Made by a program: the position numbers and the translations under genes. A stretch of DNA of 64,000 bases from Streptomyces sp. NBC_01341 (lineage in GTDB: Bacteria > Actinomycetota > Actinomycetes > Streptomycetales > Streptomycetaceae): the NCBI RefSeq assembly GCF_035946055.1, contig NZ_CP108364.1, forward strand, positions 1,488,001 through 1,552,000, written 5' to 3'. Positions 17,455 to 25,718 of the stretch are shown here, piece after piece. The notes below the pieces were generated by a model that made no database searches, was not told where the DNA came from, and saw only the letters and a program-made list of their open reading frames with translations. Position 1 is the first letter of the stretch. Each line of letters starts with the position of its first letter.

Positions 17455-17880
17455 ATGGCTACCACGCGTCAGGCGCACACGGTCTGGGAAGGCAACCTGC
17501 TCGAGGGCACGGGCGTCGTTACCCTCGACTCCTCCGGCGTCGGGGAGTTCGCGGTCTCGTGGCCGTCCCGCGCGGAGAAGGCGAACGGCAAGACCAGCCC
17601 CGAGGAGCTCATCGCAGCCGCGCACTCCAGCTGCTTCTCGATGGCCCTGTCCAACGGCCTGACGACGGCGGGTACGCCGCCGACCCGGCTGAACACGCAG
17701 GCCGAGGTCACACTGCAGCCCGGCACCGGCATCACCGGCATCCACCTCACCGTGGAGGGCGAGGTCCCCGGCCTCGACGAGGCGGGCTTCGTGAAGGCCG
17801 CCGAGGACGCCAAGGCGAACTGCCCGGTCAGCCAGGCGCTCACGGGCACCACGATCACGCTCACCGCGTCGCTGGCCTGA
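17455..17880 (+). CDS. OsmC-family peroxiredoxin
   Basis: 141 residues with GAAGGGA upstream of ATG 17455. OsmC proteins reduce organic hydroperoxides with two cysteines; here they are Cys60 in AAAHSSCFSMALS and Cys123 in KANCPVSQAL, both in their conserved surroundings. The N-terminal segment HTVWEGNLLEGTGVV and the TSPEELIAAAHSSC motif make it OsmC rather than Ohr subtype. No OhrR/MarR regulator is adjacent. Cytoplasmic, dimeric by family. Confidence 0.94.
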   Translation: MATTRQAHTVWEGNLLEGTGVVTLDSSGVGEFAVSWPSRAEKANGKTSPEELIAAAHSSCFSMALSNGLTTAGTPPTRLNTQAEVTLQPGTGITGIHLTVEGEVPGLDEAGFVKAAEDAKANCPVSQALTGTTITLTASLA

Positions 17881-18015
17881 CCTCACTCCCGCCCCAGGGG
17901 CCTCATCCGCCCCCGGGACACATGGGGCACCGTGGCCCGCATGGTTCCCGCGCGCCCCGACGCGTGGTACACACATGCGGGTCACTTCACCTGTCCGCCA
18001 ACAGGGAGTTGCCTC

Positions 18016-19392
18016 ATGTCATCCGCACCTCGACGACTCGCGACACGACGACAGGTCCTGGCCGGCAGCGCCGCCACCGCGGCCTCCGTAGCCTTCACCG
18101 GGGCCTTCACCGAACTCTTCGCCGGCACCGCCGAAGCCCGGGGCCACAGCGGTTACGGCCCCCTCCTGCCGGATCCGCACGGGCTGCTGGATCTGCCGAA
18201 GGGTTTCCGCTATCGCGTCCTCTCCCGGGAGGGCGAGCCGCTCCGCTCCGGCGAGGGCCTGGTCCCCAGCAACCACGACGGCATGTCGGCCTTCGCCGGC
18301 CGCCACGGCCGGGTCCATCTCGTGCGCAACCACGAGAACCGGGTCACCGGCAAGATCGGTGTTCCCACGGTCGAAGGGCTCACCTACGACCCGATGGGCA
18401 AGGGCGGTTGTACGTCCATCGAGCTCGACGCGGACGGCGCCGTGCGCGGCGAGCGCGTCGCCATCGCCGGCACGGCCGTCAACTGCGCCGGCGGCCCCAC
18501 CCCCTGGAACACCTGGCTGACCTGCGAGGAGACCGAGGACCGGGCGGGGACCAACGGCTACACGAAGGACCACGGCTTCATCTTCGAGGTCGACGGCGCC
18601 GATCCCCGCCGCACCGGGGCCGTCCCGCTCACCGCGATGGGCCGCTTCCAGCACGAGGCGATCGCCGTCGATCCGGGCAACGGCATCGTGTACGAGACCG
18701 AGGACGCGTTCGAGAGGCCGTTCGGGCTCTTCTACCGCTTCCTGCCGAAGAAACCGCTCGGCGGGACCGGCTCGCTGCGCGCCGGCGGCGCGCTGGAGGC
18801 CATGCGGGTCCCCGGGGTGCCCGACCTCTCCGCGATCCAGGAGACCGGCGCGACCTTCGACCGGATCGAATGGGTCCCCGTACCGGACCCGCAGGCCGCC
18901 GGTACGCCGATCCGGCTCCAGGATTTCGGCCCCAAGGGCATCACCCACGCCCAGAAGCTGGAGGGCTGCTACTGGGGCGGGTCCTCGGTGTACTTCGTCT
19001 CCAGCTTCGCGCACAGTGCGGAGGGATCGGCGGGCGATCACTTCGGTCAGGTGTGGCGGTACGAACCGAAGCGGCGCCGGCTCACGCTCGTCATCGTCTT
19101 CGGCCCGGACACCGACGTGCAGCTGCCGGGCGAGTCACCCGACAACATCTGCCTGGCGGCAGGGGGCGGGCTGATGGTCTGCGAGGACGGCGGCGGCGCC
19201 CAGCACGTACTCGGGGTGACGCGGCGCGGCGAGGTCTACGCGATGGCGCGCGGGCGTCAGAACATCGGGACGCCCGAGGAGCCGGAGTGGGGGGAGTTCG
19301 CCGGGGTCACGTTCTCGCCGGACGGCCGGACGATGTTCGTGAACTGCTACACGCCGGGGACGACGTTCGCCGTGACGGGCCCCTGGCGCTGA
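18016..19392 (+). CDS. PhoX/DUF839-family Tat-exported phosphatase-like protein
   Basis: 458 residues from ATG 18016 with AGGGAG upstream. The N-terminus has a Tat signal (ATRRQVLAGSAATAASVAF) and an Ala-x-Ala site near residue 46, so it is exported folded. The body matches the PhoX/DUF839 beta-propeller: VPSNHDGMSAF, RNHENR, GGCTSIELD, NCAGGPTPWNTWLTCEET and FQHEAIAVDP are metal-site-type motifs of these calcium/iron phosphatases. It probably releases phosphate from extracellular esters. A TTCACCTG core at 17986-17993 could be half of a PHO box, but this is weak. It is not in an obvious operon. Confidence 0.85.
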   Translation: MSSAPRRLATRRQVLAGSAATAASVAFTGAFTELFAGTAEARGHSGYGPLLPDPHGLLDLPKGFRYRVLSREGEPLRSGEGLVPSNHDGMSAFAGRHGRVHLVRNHENRVTGKIGVPTVEGLTYDPMGKGGCTSIELDADGAVRGERVAIAGTAVNCAGGPTPWNTWLTCEETEDRAGTNGYTKDHGFIFEVDGADPRRTGAVPLTAMGRFQHEAIAVDPGNGIVYETEDAFERPFGLFYRFLPKKPLGGTGSLRAGGALEAMRVPGVPDLSAIQETGATFDRIEWVPVPDPQAAGTPIRLQDFGPKGITHAQKLEGCYWGGSSVYFVSSFAHSAEGSAGDHFGQVWRYEPKRRRLTLVIVFGPDTDVQLPGESPDNICLAAGGGLMVCEDGGGAQHVLGVTRRGEVYAMARGRQNIGTPEEPEWGEFAGVTFSPDGRTMFVNCYTPGTTFAVTGPWR

Positions 19393-19501
19393 TCACGTGC
19401 GGCCACCCGCCGCGACCGGGCCGTGGGGCACCGTCACCCCTGGGCGAACCGGAGGACAGGTCGCAGGGTAGGCCGTGCGGGCCCGGCCGGAGCGCCTCTG
19501 A

Positions 19502-19528
19502 ATAATCTGATTATCCATCAGTTAGCTT
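19502..19528 (+). promoter_or_regulatory. AT-rich palindrome and -10 box of deacetylase gene
   Basis: ATAATC-T-GATTAT (19502-19514) is a perfect palindrome in a short AT-rich island. TAGCTT (19523-19528) is a -10-like box six bases before the ATG at 19535, which has no ribosome-binding site, so a leaderless transcript is likely. No good -35 is visible. The palindrome overlaps the -35 position and may be an operator. Confidence 0.45.
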
Positions 19529-19534
19529 CCTCGG

Positions 19535-20488
19535 ATGATCAGATCTGTTCGTGCGATGACTGCTTGTGTCGTACTGGGTGCGGCGCTCACCGGGTGCGGA
19601 GCTCCTGAGGGCACCCGCACCGGGACGACGGCTGCTCCGGCAGCCGCTCCGTCACCGGTGCGGGAGTCCGGCAGGACATCCGGTCAGGAACCCGGCAAGG
19701 AGTCCGCGACACCGTCCGCCTCCCCCTCGCGGCCTCCGAAACCGGCCACGAGGAGCGCGCCTCCCGTGCTCGCACCCGGTCCCGGCGGTCTCACGCCGGT
19801 CTTCGAGCGCCGGGGGGACGGGGCGCCCTCCGGGACCGGAGGGGCGGGCGCGTCCGACAAGGTCGTGGCCCTCACCTTCGACGCGGACATGACGGCGGAC
19901 CAGGGACCGCGAGCGGCGGCGGGCGAGCACTTCGACAATCCCGGGCTCATCGCGTCGCTGCGCCGGCTCGCGGTGCCGTCGACGGTCTTCATGACGGGCA
20001 GATGGGCGCAGGAATACCCGGCGCAGGCCCGCGCGATCGGCAGCGATCCGCTGTTCGAGATCGCCAACCACTCCTACAGCCACTACGCCTTCTCCTCCCC
20101 CTGCTACGGGCTGCCGTCCGTGGCGGAGAAGGACATGCGGCGGGATGTGGAGAAGGCGTTCACCGCCATCCGGAGGACGGGCGCGCGCAACGTCGTGCCG
20201 TACTTCCGCTTCCCCGGCGGCTGCTACGACGACGCCTCGCTGAAGGCCCTGGCCCCCACCGGGGTGACCGCCGTGCAGTGGGACGTGGTGAGCGGGGACG
20301 CCTTCGCGACGGACGCGGACGCCGTGGCCGAACAGGTACTGGCCGAGGTGAAGCCGGGATCGCTGGTGGTCATGCACTGCACCCGCAGCGCGGCTCCCGT
20401 CACCGATGCCGCCGTACGGCGGATCGTGCCGGAGCTGCGCGAGCGCGGCTACCGCTTCGTGAAGGTCTCCGAGCTGATGCGCGGCTGA
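19535..20488 (+). CDS. Lipoprotein polysaccharide deacetylase (NodB domain)
   Basis: 317 residues. The signal peptide ends in the lipobox LTGC (Cys21), followed by a ~70-residue Pro/Ser/Ala linker that would lift the enzyme from the membrane. The NodB domain (residues ~108-315) has all five family motifs: TFDADM (Asp116 and metal-binding Asp118), HSYSH (179-183), RFPGGCYD (Arg215), the Trp-Asp at 239-240, and VVMHCT near the end. It should remove N-acetyl groups from peptidoglycan or another surface glycan. It stands alone behind a possibly regulated promoter. Confidence 0.92.
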   Translation: MIRSVRAMTACVVLGAALTGCGAPEGTRTGTTAAPAAAPSPVRESGRTSGQEPGKESATPSASPSRPPKPATRSAPPVLAPGPGGLTPVFERRGDGAPSGTGGAGASDKVVALTFDADMTADQGPRAAAGEHFDNPGLIASLRRLAVPSTVFMTGRWAQEYPAQARAIGSDPLFEIANHSYSHYAFSSPCYGLPSVAEKDMRRDVEKAFTAIRRTGARNVVPYFRFPGGCYDDASLKALAPTGVTAVQWDVVSGDAFATDADAVAEQVLAEVKPGSLVVMHCTRSAAPVTDAAVRRIVPELRERGYRFVKVSELMRG

Positions 20489-20522
20489 GGACACCCCGTG
20501 CGCGAGGTCCCGCCCGCACGCT

Positions 20523-20708
20523 TCACCCGGAGCACGCGGAGCGTCCCGCCTCCTGCCAGGCACAGACGGGGCAGAGGGTGCTGCCCTTCGCCGACTCCGG
20601 GTACTCGGTGGGCTCCCGGCACAGCACGCACTCGGCGTACGGCGGGCCCGCGTCCAGGGGCGCGGGGGCCGGCGCGGGCGTCTCGCAGTACGCATCGTCC
20701 ATACCCAC
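20523..20708 (-). CDS. Small zinc-ribbon protein
   Basis: 61 residues. Cys27-x-x-Cys30 (ECVLCREP) and Cys46-x-x-Cys49 (LCPVCAW) form a clear treble-clef/zinc-ribbon pair, after an Ala/Pro-rich N-terminus. Start is at 20708; an internal Met at codon 3 (20702) is equally possible. Sequence is of coding character and very similar small Streptomyces proteins are known to me. It lies between the convergent deacetylase gene and the AIM24 gene. Role unknown, possibly protein or nucleic-acid binding. Confidence 0.75.
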   Translation of the reverse strand: MGMDDAYCETPAPAPAPLDAGPPYAECVLCREPTEYPESAKGSTLCPVCAWQEAGRSACSG

Positions 20709-20763
20709 CAGGGTACGCAGTCGCCCAGTGCGGCGGCCGGGACGCCAGGGCCGCCCCCCGGGA

Positions 20764-21441
20764 TCAGTGGGCCGACGCCTTCTCCGGCTTGAGCTCGCTG
20801 GGGCGGACGATCACGAAGCCCTCGCCCTGGAGCATCAGCTGGACCGCCTCGCCGGAGCCGCCGCGCACCATCGAGCCGAAGCTCTGCGAGCGGTGCAGCG
20901 AGGTGGACAGCTGGGCGCTCCAGCCGACGACGGCGTCCGTGTCGACGTAGACCGGCTGCTGTGCGGTGACGGGAATCACGATGGGGGTGCCGTCGCAGAT
21001 CAGGCCGAGCTTGCCGTAGCCGCTGAAGACACTGTTGAAGAGCCCGCCGCCGGTCATCCCGGCGCCCTTCACGGTCTTGATCTCGTACGCGAGGGTGGCG
21101 TCGAAGCAGAGGACGTTGCGGCCGTTGACGGTCAGGACGTCGCCCTGCTCCATGTCCACGATGAAGCAGTTCGCCGCCTCGTGGGCGAACCACGCCTCGC
21201 CCTGGCCGGAGACCGCCATGAGCGGCAGGCCCTCACCGGTGACGGCACGCTTGAGCATGCCGCCTATGCCCTGGCCCTTGCGTTCGAACTGGAGGCTGCC
21301 CCGGAACGCGATCATCGATCCCTGGCGCGCGTGCATCTCACCGTTGACGGCGTACTTGATCGACTTGGCGTTCTGCAGGGTCATGCCCGGGACGGTCGCC
21401 TGCTGCGCCGTGTGCTCGCTGGAAAAGAGGTCGCTCTTCAT
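20764..21441 (-). CDS. AIM24-family protein
   Basis: 225 residues from the ATG at 21441, chosen because GTGAGG lies nine bases upstream; an ATG at 21450 is too close to it. It is an AIM24 (TIGR00266-type) beta-barrel-like protein: the characteristic GEMHARQGSMIAFRGSLQF, GEAWFAHEAANCFIVDM, GGLFNSVFSGYGKLGLICDG and VYVDTDAVVGWSAQL segments are present. The family is widespread, and in yeast is linked to mitochondrial inner-membrane organisation; the bacterial role is unknown. It is divergent from the Pth2-like gene with a 73-base gap. Confidence 0.9.
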   Translation of the reverse strand: MKSDLFSSEHTAQQATVPGMTLQNAKSIKYAVNGEMHARQGSMIAFRGSLQFERKGQGIGGMLKRAVTGEGLPLMAVSGQGEAWFAHEAANCFIVDMEQGDVLTVNGRNVLCFDATLAYEIKTVKGAGMTGGGLFNSVFSGYGKLGLICDGTPIVIPVTAQQPVYVDTDAVVGWSAQLSTSLHRSQSFGSMVRGGSGEAVQLMLQGEGFVIVRPSELKPEKASAH

Positions 21442-21514
21442 GCCGTGCATCCTCACCCGGAGCCTTGTATTCCGCCAAGAACGGGTCGTCGCCCGCGCCT
21501 GGCAGACTGGTGGC

Positions 21515-22279
21515 GTGAGCAGCGACAGCGTTTCCGAACCCTCCCCCGCGGAGCCCTCCGCCCCCGCCGACAGCCCGTTCCGCACGGAGCCGACGTCTCG
21601 CGACGAGGCCCCGCAGTTCGTCCTGCCGCTGGTGGTGCGCATCGAGAGGACGGACCCCCCGGCGCGCAACGACGCCCTGGCGACCGCGGCCCGCGCCGTC
21701 CTCACGATCCTGTCCGACCCCCGGTCGCTCGCGGAGGGCGGGGCCGAGGGTGAGGGCGAATGGGCACGGGCCATGCGTGACTGGCAGGACGCCCGGATCC
21801 GCAAGGTGGTCAGGCGGGCGCGCGGAGCGGAGTGGCGCAAGGCGTCCGCGCTGCCCGGGATCACGGTCACCGGCGAGCGCGCCGAGGTGCGGGTCTTCCC
21901 GCCGGTACCGCTGGACGGCTGGCCCAAGGAGCTGGCCAAACTGCAGGTGTCGGGCACCGATCTGGACGACCCCGAACCCCCCGCCGCGCCCGACCCGGCA
22001 GGTCCCGTGCTCTGGATGAACCCCGAGGTCGGCATGTCGGCGGGCAAGGCGATGGCACAGGCCGGGCACGGTGCGCAGCTCGCCTGGTGGGAGCTGTCGG
22101 ACACGGAGCGGAAGGCCTGGCGCGAGGCGGGCTTCCCGCTCTCGGTCGCGACGCCGGACGCCGTCCGCTGGCGCGCGCTCACGGCGAGCGGACTGCCGGT
22201 CGTGCGCGACGCCGGGTTCACCGAAGTCGCCCCCGGCTCCTGCACGGTCGTCGCCGATCACCCCGCGCTGCGCCGCTGA
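21515..22279 (+). CDS. Pth2-type peptidyl-tRNA hydrolase family protein
   Basis: 254 residues from GTG 21515. The C-terminal ~85 residues begin with MNPEVGMSAGKAMAQAGHG, matching the lysine/His signature of the archaeal/eukaryotic-type peptidyl-tRNA hydrolase Pth2 (G-K-x-x-A-Q-x-x-H). The ending TEVAPGSCTVVADHP is also typical. The N-terminal ~160 residues are a lineage extension with PQFVLPLVVRIERTDPPARND and a predicted helical part. It may rescue peptidyl-tRNAs alongside a classical Pth elsewhere, or have diverged. No partner genes are adjacent. Confidence 0.8.
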   Translation: MSSDSVSEPSPAEPSAPADSPFRTEPTSRDEAPQFVLPLVVRIERTDPPARNDALATAARAVLTILSDPRSLAEGGAEGEGEWARAMRDWQDARIRKVVRRARGAEWRKASALPGITVTGERAEVRVFPPVPLDGWPKELAKLQVSGTDLDDPEPPAAPDPAGPVLWMNPEVGMSAGKAMAQAGHGAQLAWWELSDTERKAWREAGFPLSVATPDAVRWRALTASGLPVVRDAGFTEVAPGSCTVVADHPALRR

Positions 22280-22393
22280 CCTGCGGGCCGGGCCGGGCCG
22301 GGCGCCGCACCGGATCTTTCGCCGCCCTGTTGAACATCCCTGCGCCCGAATACGTATCTCCCCGTACTGCCGCCACGGCATTACCGCCAAGTA

Positions 22394-22431
22394 GGTTGAT
22401 CGACGCTTCAGTTGGCGGTTGATTCGACGCT
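22394..22431 (+). repeat. Two-copy direct repeat upstream of DUF4142 gene
   Basis: GGTTGATCGACGCT (22394-22407) recurs as GGTTGATTCGACGCT (22417-22431), 23 bp apart, about 30 bases before the DUF4142 start. The spacing of roughly two helical turns fits an activator or repressor site. The remaining part of the 22280-22457 gap shows no gene. Confidence 0.5.
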
Positions 22432-22457
22432 GTCACGTACCGGCCCGGGAGAACATC

Positions 22458-23213
22458 TTGTTGCGACGCATCAACGGAACGGCCCTCATCATCGCCGCGC
22501 TGGTCGCCACGCTCGGCGCGCTCGCCTTTCCCGTCTGGTCCTACGCCGACCGTTCGGGCACGGGCGAGGCCAATCTGAACGCGTCCAGCGTCGCCACCCA
22601 GTGGGGCCCGCTCTCCGCCACCGACCGGGACTTCCTGGTGAAGGTGCGCCTCGCCGGGCTCTGGGAGCTGCCGGCGGGGCAGCAGGCCATCGAGCGCGCG
22701 CCGAGCGAGGGCGTGAAGCAGGCCGGGGACCACCTGGTGGTGGGGCACACGGACCTGGACCGACGGGCTCGCGACGTGGCCTCGAAGCTCGGTGTGGAGC
22801 TCCCGAACCAGCCCTCGGAGCTGCAGCAGGGCTGGCTCGACGAGCTCACGGCGGCGAGCGGGCAGGAGTACGAGCAGAAGTTCGCCAACCTCCTGCGGGC
22901 CGCGCACGGCAAGGTGTTCGCCCTGATCGCCCAGGTCAGGCACACGACACGCAACTCGCTGATCCGGCAGCTGGCCTCCGACGCCAACCAGACGGTGCTC
23001 GACCACATCACCATGCTGGAGCGCACCGGGTTCGTCGACTTCGACGGCCTGGCGCGTGACGCCGCCGCGGCCGCGACGTCCAGTCCGTCGGGGCCGCCCG
23101 TGTCCTCGGGCGGTGGCGTCCCGCAGGTCCCGGTTCCGGTGACCCCGAGCGGCGACCAGTCGTTCACCTCGCGCCCGGTGCCGCCCACCATGGCTCCGCT
23201 GCCCCAGCCGTAG
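22458..23213 (+). CDS. Exported DUF4142-domain protein
   Basis: 251 residues from TTG 22458 (another TTG follows at 22461); GGGAG at 22447 supports this start. Residues ~8-28 are a signal peptide or anchor (ALIIAALVATLGALAFPVW). Residues ~45-195 match DUF4142, a ferritin-like four-helix bundle: DRDFLVKVRLAGLWELPAG, GDHLVVGHTDLD and HITMLERTGF. A Pro/Ser-rich tail follows. The protein is outside the membrane; the family has no proven function, although stress-related roles are proposed. It is followed by a short tandem repeat. Confidence 0.88.
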   Translation: MLRRINGTALIIAALVATLGALAFPVWSYADRSGTGEANLNASSVATQWGPLSATDRDFLVKVRLAGLWELPAGQQAIERAPSEGVKQAGDHLVVGHTDLDRRARDVASKLGVELPNQPSELQQGWLDELTAASGQEYEQKFANLLRAAHGKVFALIAQVRHTTRNSLIRQLASDANQTVLDHITMLERTGFVDFDGLARDAAAAATSSPSGPPVSSGGGVPQVPVPVTPSGDQSFTSRPVPPTMAPLPQP

Positions 23214-23223
23214 CCGGCCCGCC

Positions 23224-23251
23224 GGCGCCGGTGGTCAGGCGCCGGTGGTCA
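23224..23251 (+). repeat. 14-bp tandem duplication
   Basis: GGCGCCGGTGGTCA occurs twice head to tail (23224-23237, 23238-23251), just after the DUF4142 stop. The following GGCCACC can pair with GGTGG, so it may also act as a weak terminator. Confidence 0.6.
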
Positions 23252-23285
23252 GGCCACCCTGGTAACGGGTACGGGCACAGCCTCC

Positions 23286-23313
23286 GGAAACCTCAAATCC
23301 ACCTCTGAACGTC
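23286..23313 (+). promoter_or_regulatory. Candidate ECF-sigma promoter of the MNIO operon
   Basis: GGAAAC (23286-23291) and CGTC (23310-23313), 18 bp apart, resemble an ECF-type promoter. The MNIO gene starts 66 bases downstream with a strong ribosome-binding site (GGGGAGGGA). No sigma-70 boxes are seen here. Confidence 0.35.
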
Positions 23314-23379
23314 CCTCCTTTCGGATTCGCGGGCTCCCCGCGGGGCCATCACCCCTGCACAGAACGGGGAGGGAACACC

Positions 23380-24675
23380 ATGGAGCTGGGAACGGGGATC
23401 GGCTGGCGACCGGAGATCGCGGAGACGGTCGAGGCGCTGCCGGGGATCGAATGGGTCGAGGCGGTCGCGGAGAACATCTGCACGGACCATCTCCCGCAAT
23501 CGCTCGTGCGCCTGCGGGAGCGCGGAGTCACGGTCGTCCCGCACGGCGTCTCGCTGGGGCTGGGCGGTGCGGACCGCCCGGACCCCGGCCGTCTCGCCGC
23601 ACTGGCCGCGAAGGCCGAGCTGCTGGGCACACCGCTGGTGACCGAGCACATCGCGTTCGTGCGGGCCGGGGGGACCCTCACCGCGTCGCCGGTACTGGAG
23701 GCGGGCCATCTGCTGCCCGTGGCCCGGACCTGGGACGCGCTGGAGGTGCTGTGCGAAAACGTGCGGATCGCGCAGGACTCGCTGCCCGTCCCCCTGGCCC
23801 TGGAGAACATCGCCGCGCTGGTCTCCTGGCCCGGCGATCAGCTGACCGAGGGACAGTTCCTCGCGGAGCTGGTCGAGCGCACCGGCGTACGGCTGCTGAT
23901 CGATGTCGCCAACCTGCACACCAACCACGTCAACCGCGGCGAGGACCCCGCGCAGGCTCTCGACGAACTGCCGGTGGAGGCCATCGCGTACGTCCACGTG
24001 GCGGGCGGCGTCGAGAAGGACGGTGTCTGGCACGACACCCACGCCCATCCCGTGACGCGGCCGGTCCTGGACGTACTGGGCGAACTCCGCTCCCGCGTCG
24101 ACCCGCCGGGTGTGCTGCTGGAGCGCGACGACGACTTCCCGCCGGGCGCGGAGCTGGCGGCCGAACTCACCGCGATCCGGGAGACGCTCGCCGCGGCGGC
24201 CTCGGAACCCCGTCGGGTCCGGCGGCAGCCGGCCGGCCGGGTGGCCGGGCCCGCCTCCCGTACGGCCGGCGCCCGCGGCCGTACCTCTGTGGCACAGACC
24301 GCGCTGCTGTCGTCCCTGGTGGCCGGCACCCCGGTGCCGGACGGCTTCGACCACAGGCGCCTCGCGGTGCAGAGCAGGGCCCTGGCGGCGAAGCGGGCCG
24401 ACGTCGTCGCCAAGGTCGCCCCGGAGCTGCCCGAGATCCTCGGCGACGGCTACCGGGGGGCGTTCCTCGCATACGCCCGGAACCGGCCGATGTCCGCCGG
24501 ATACCGCCGCGACGCCCTCGGTTTCGCCGAGCAGCTGCTCGTCGCGGGCCACCCGGTCGACGAGGCCGCCCGCCGGCGGCTGACGCGCTGGTGGGAGGAG
24601 CGCGCCGCCCCCCGCCCGCCCCGCCGTGCGACCCGCCTGGTCCACGCCGCCCGTGCCGCTCTTCTCGGAAAGTGA
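23380..24675 (+). CDS. DUF692/MNIO iron oxidase fused to a partner-like C-terminal domain
   Basis: 431 residues. Residues 1-275 form the DUF692 TIM barrel of multinuclear non-heme iron-dependent oxidases. Candidate metal ligands are His55 (VVPHGVS), His90 (TEHIAF), Glu142 (LENIA), Asp175 and Asn178 (DVANLHTN), His206 (YVHVAGG), Asp219/His221/His223 (WHDTHAH) and Glu248 (LLERDDDF). Characterised members (MbnB, TglH, ChrH, BufB) oxidatively modify Cys or other residues in ribosomal peptides, usually with a separate partner protein. Here residues ~300-431 form an extra helical domain ([20 protein letters not shown]) that recalls the BufC/DUF2063 partner; I infer a fused enzyme-partner. The next gene, starting five bases after the stop, encodes a membrane protein with a Cys-repeat tail, the likely substrate. 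Confidence 0.88.
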   Translation: MELGTGIGWRPEIAETVEALPGIEWVEAVAENICTDHLPQSLVRLRERGVTVVPHGVSLGLGGADRPDPGRLAALAAKAELLGTPLVTEHIAFVRAGGTLTASPVLEAGHLLPVARTWDALEVLCENVRIAQDSLPVPLALENIAALVSWPGDQLTEGQFLAELVERTGVRLLIDVANLHTNHVNRGEDPAQALDELPVEAIAYVHVAGGVEKDGVWHDTHAHPVTRPVLDVLGELRSRVDPPGVLLERDDDFPPGAELAAELTAIRETLAAAASEPRRVRRQPAGRVAGPASRTAGARGRTSVAQTALLSSLVAGTPVPDGFDHRRLAVQSRALAAKRADVVAKVAPELPEILGDGYRGAFLAYARNRPMSAGYRRDALGFAEQLLVAGHPVDEAARRRLTRWWEERAAPRPPRRATRLVHAARAALLGK

Positions 24676-24680
24676 CCGTC

Positions 24681-25718
24681 ATGAACACACTCGCTCTGCT
24701 GCTGACCCTGACCGTCGCCGTCGCCTCGGCCGTCCTGATCGTCACGACGCGCCGCGTCGGCATGCGCGGCAGCGGCAGCGCCGCATACGTCCACGACCTC
24801 TCCGAGGAGGCGTTCCTCAGCGGCGGCCCGGCCAGGGTGGTGGACACCGCGCTCACCCGCATGCACGCGGACGGGCGGCTGGCCGTCGGCGGTCCGGGCA
24901 TCGTCGTGCTCCAGCGGGACGAGGCGCGAGACGCGGTGGAGCGCGCCGTGGTCCAGGAGCTGGCCGCCGCTCCCAGCGGCGCCCTGCACACCCTGCGCGA
25001 GGCCGTGATGCGGCACCCCGCGGTGCAGGAGATCGGCGACGGTCTGGCCGCACGGGGCCTGCTGGTCGCACCGGGCGAGAGCCGGACCCGCCGGGGCTGG
25101 GCACTGGCCCTGGGTATCGGGTGCATCGTGGGGTTCCCGCTCAGCATCGCCCTGACCGTCGCTCAGTACGCCGTGCAGGAGGGGTACGCCGACGTTCCCT
25201 TCCCCTTCGTCGTGAAGGTGCTGCCCGCGCTGCTGACGGGGGCCGTGGTCGGCCTGGCCACCGCGGCGGCGGCCAAGGCGCGGCTCACCAGGGCGGGGCG
25301 CCGCGCCGCCGACAGCTACCGGGCGGCCAACGCCCATGTGACGGATCCGGCCCATCTGGTGGCCACCAGGGGGCTGAGCGCACTCCCGGACGCGGAGCTC
25401 CAGGGACAGTTGGTGGCCGCTGCCCGGCAACGGCCCGCGGGGCGTTCCTCATCGGTGACGTCGTCCGCCGCATCACCTGCCGCGGCGGCGGCGTTCGTGC
25501 CCGTGGTGTGGTGTGCGAGTGCGGGTCCCGGCGGTGGGTGCGGAGGCTCCACGGGCGGGGGCGGTGACTCGGGGACGGGTTCCACGTGCAGCTCGGGGTC
25601 GAGCTGCGGGGGCGGCGGGTCGAGCTGCAGCAGCGGGTCGAGCTGCAGTAGCGGGTCGAGCTGCAGTAGCGGGTCGAGTTGCGGTGGTGGCGGGTCCAGC
25701 TGCGGTAGCAGCTCCTGA
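24681..25718 (+). CDS. TIGR04222-type membrane protein with Cys/Ser/Gly repeat tail
   Basis: 345 residues from ATG 24681 (GGAAAG eight bases upstream; a GTG at 24672 overlapping the MNIO stop is possible). It has a membrane helix at residues ~3-23, a cytoplasm- or surface-facing domain (SEEAFLSGGPARVVDTAL, 35-52), and two more helices around 135-160 and 178-200. The last 68 residues are low-complexity with cysteines at 278, 287, 303, 309, 316, 322, 328, 334 and 341, spaced by SSGSS or GGGGSS. Such a tail resembles a RiPP core, and the neighbouring DUF692 enzyme is a Cys-modifying family. I infer that the tail is post-translationally modified while anchored in the membrane. TIGR04222 is assigned from memory. 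Confidence 0.82.
   Translation: MNTLALLLTLTVAVASAVLIVTTRRVGMRGSGSAAYVHDLSEEAFLSGGPARVVDTALTRMHADGRLAVGGPGIVVLQRDEARDAVERAVVQELAAAPSGALHTLREAVMRHPAVQEIGDGLAARGLLVAPGESRTRRGWALALGIGCIVGFPLSIALTVAQYAVQEGYADVPFPFVVKVLPALLTGAVVGLATAAAAKARLTRAGRRAADSYRAANAHVTDPAHLVATRGLSALPDAELQGQLVAAARQRPAGRSSSVTSSAASPAAAAAFVPVVWCASAGPGGGCGGSTGGGGDSGTGSTCSSGSSCGGGGSSCSSGSSCSSGSSCSSGSSCGGGGSSCGSSS
25615..25684 (+). repeat. 18-bp in-frame tandem repeat encoding the Cys tail
   Basis: Four units with exact 18-bp period start at 25615, 25633, 25651 and 25669, sharing GCGGGTCGAG(C/T)TGC. Each unit encodes G-S-S-C-S-S, so changes in copy number would lengthen or shorten the Cys tail without frameshift. Confidence 0.85.

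Noticed and set aside
25615..25684. CRISPR array
   Set aside because: The 18-bp units are contiguous, in frame and code for the Cys tail; there are no spacers or cas genes.
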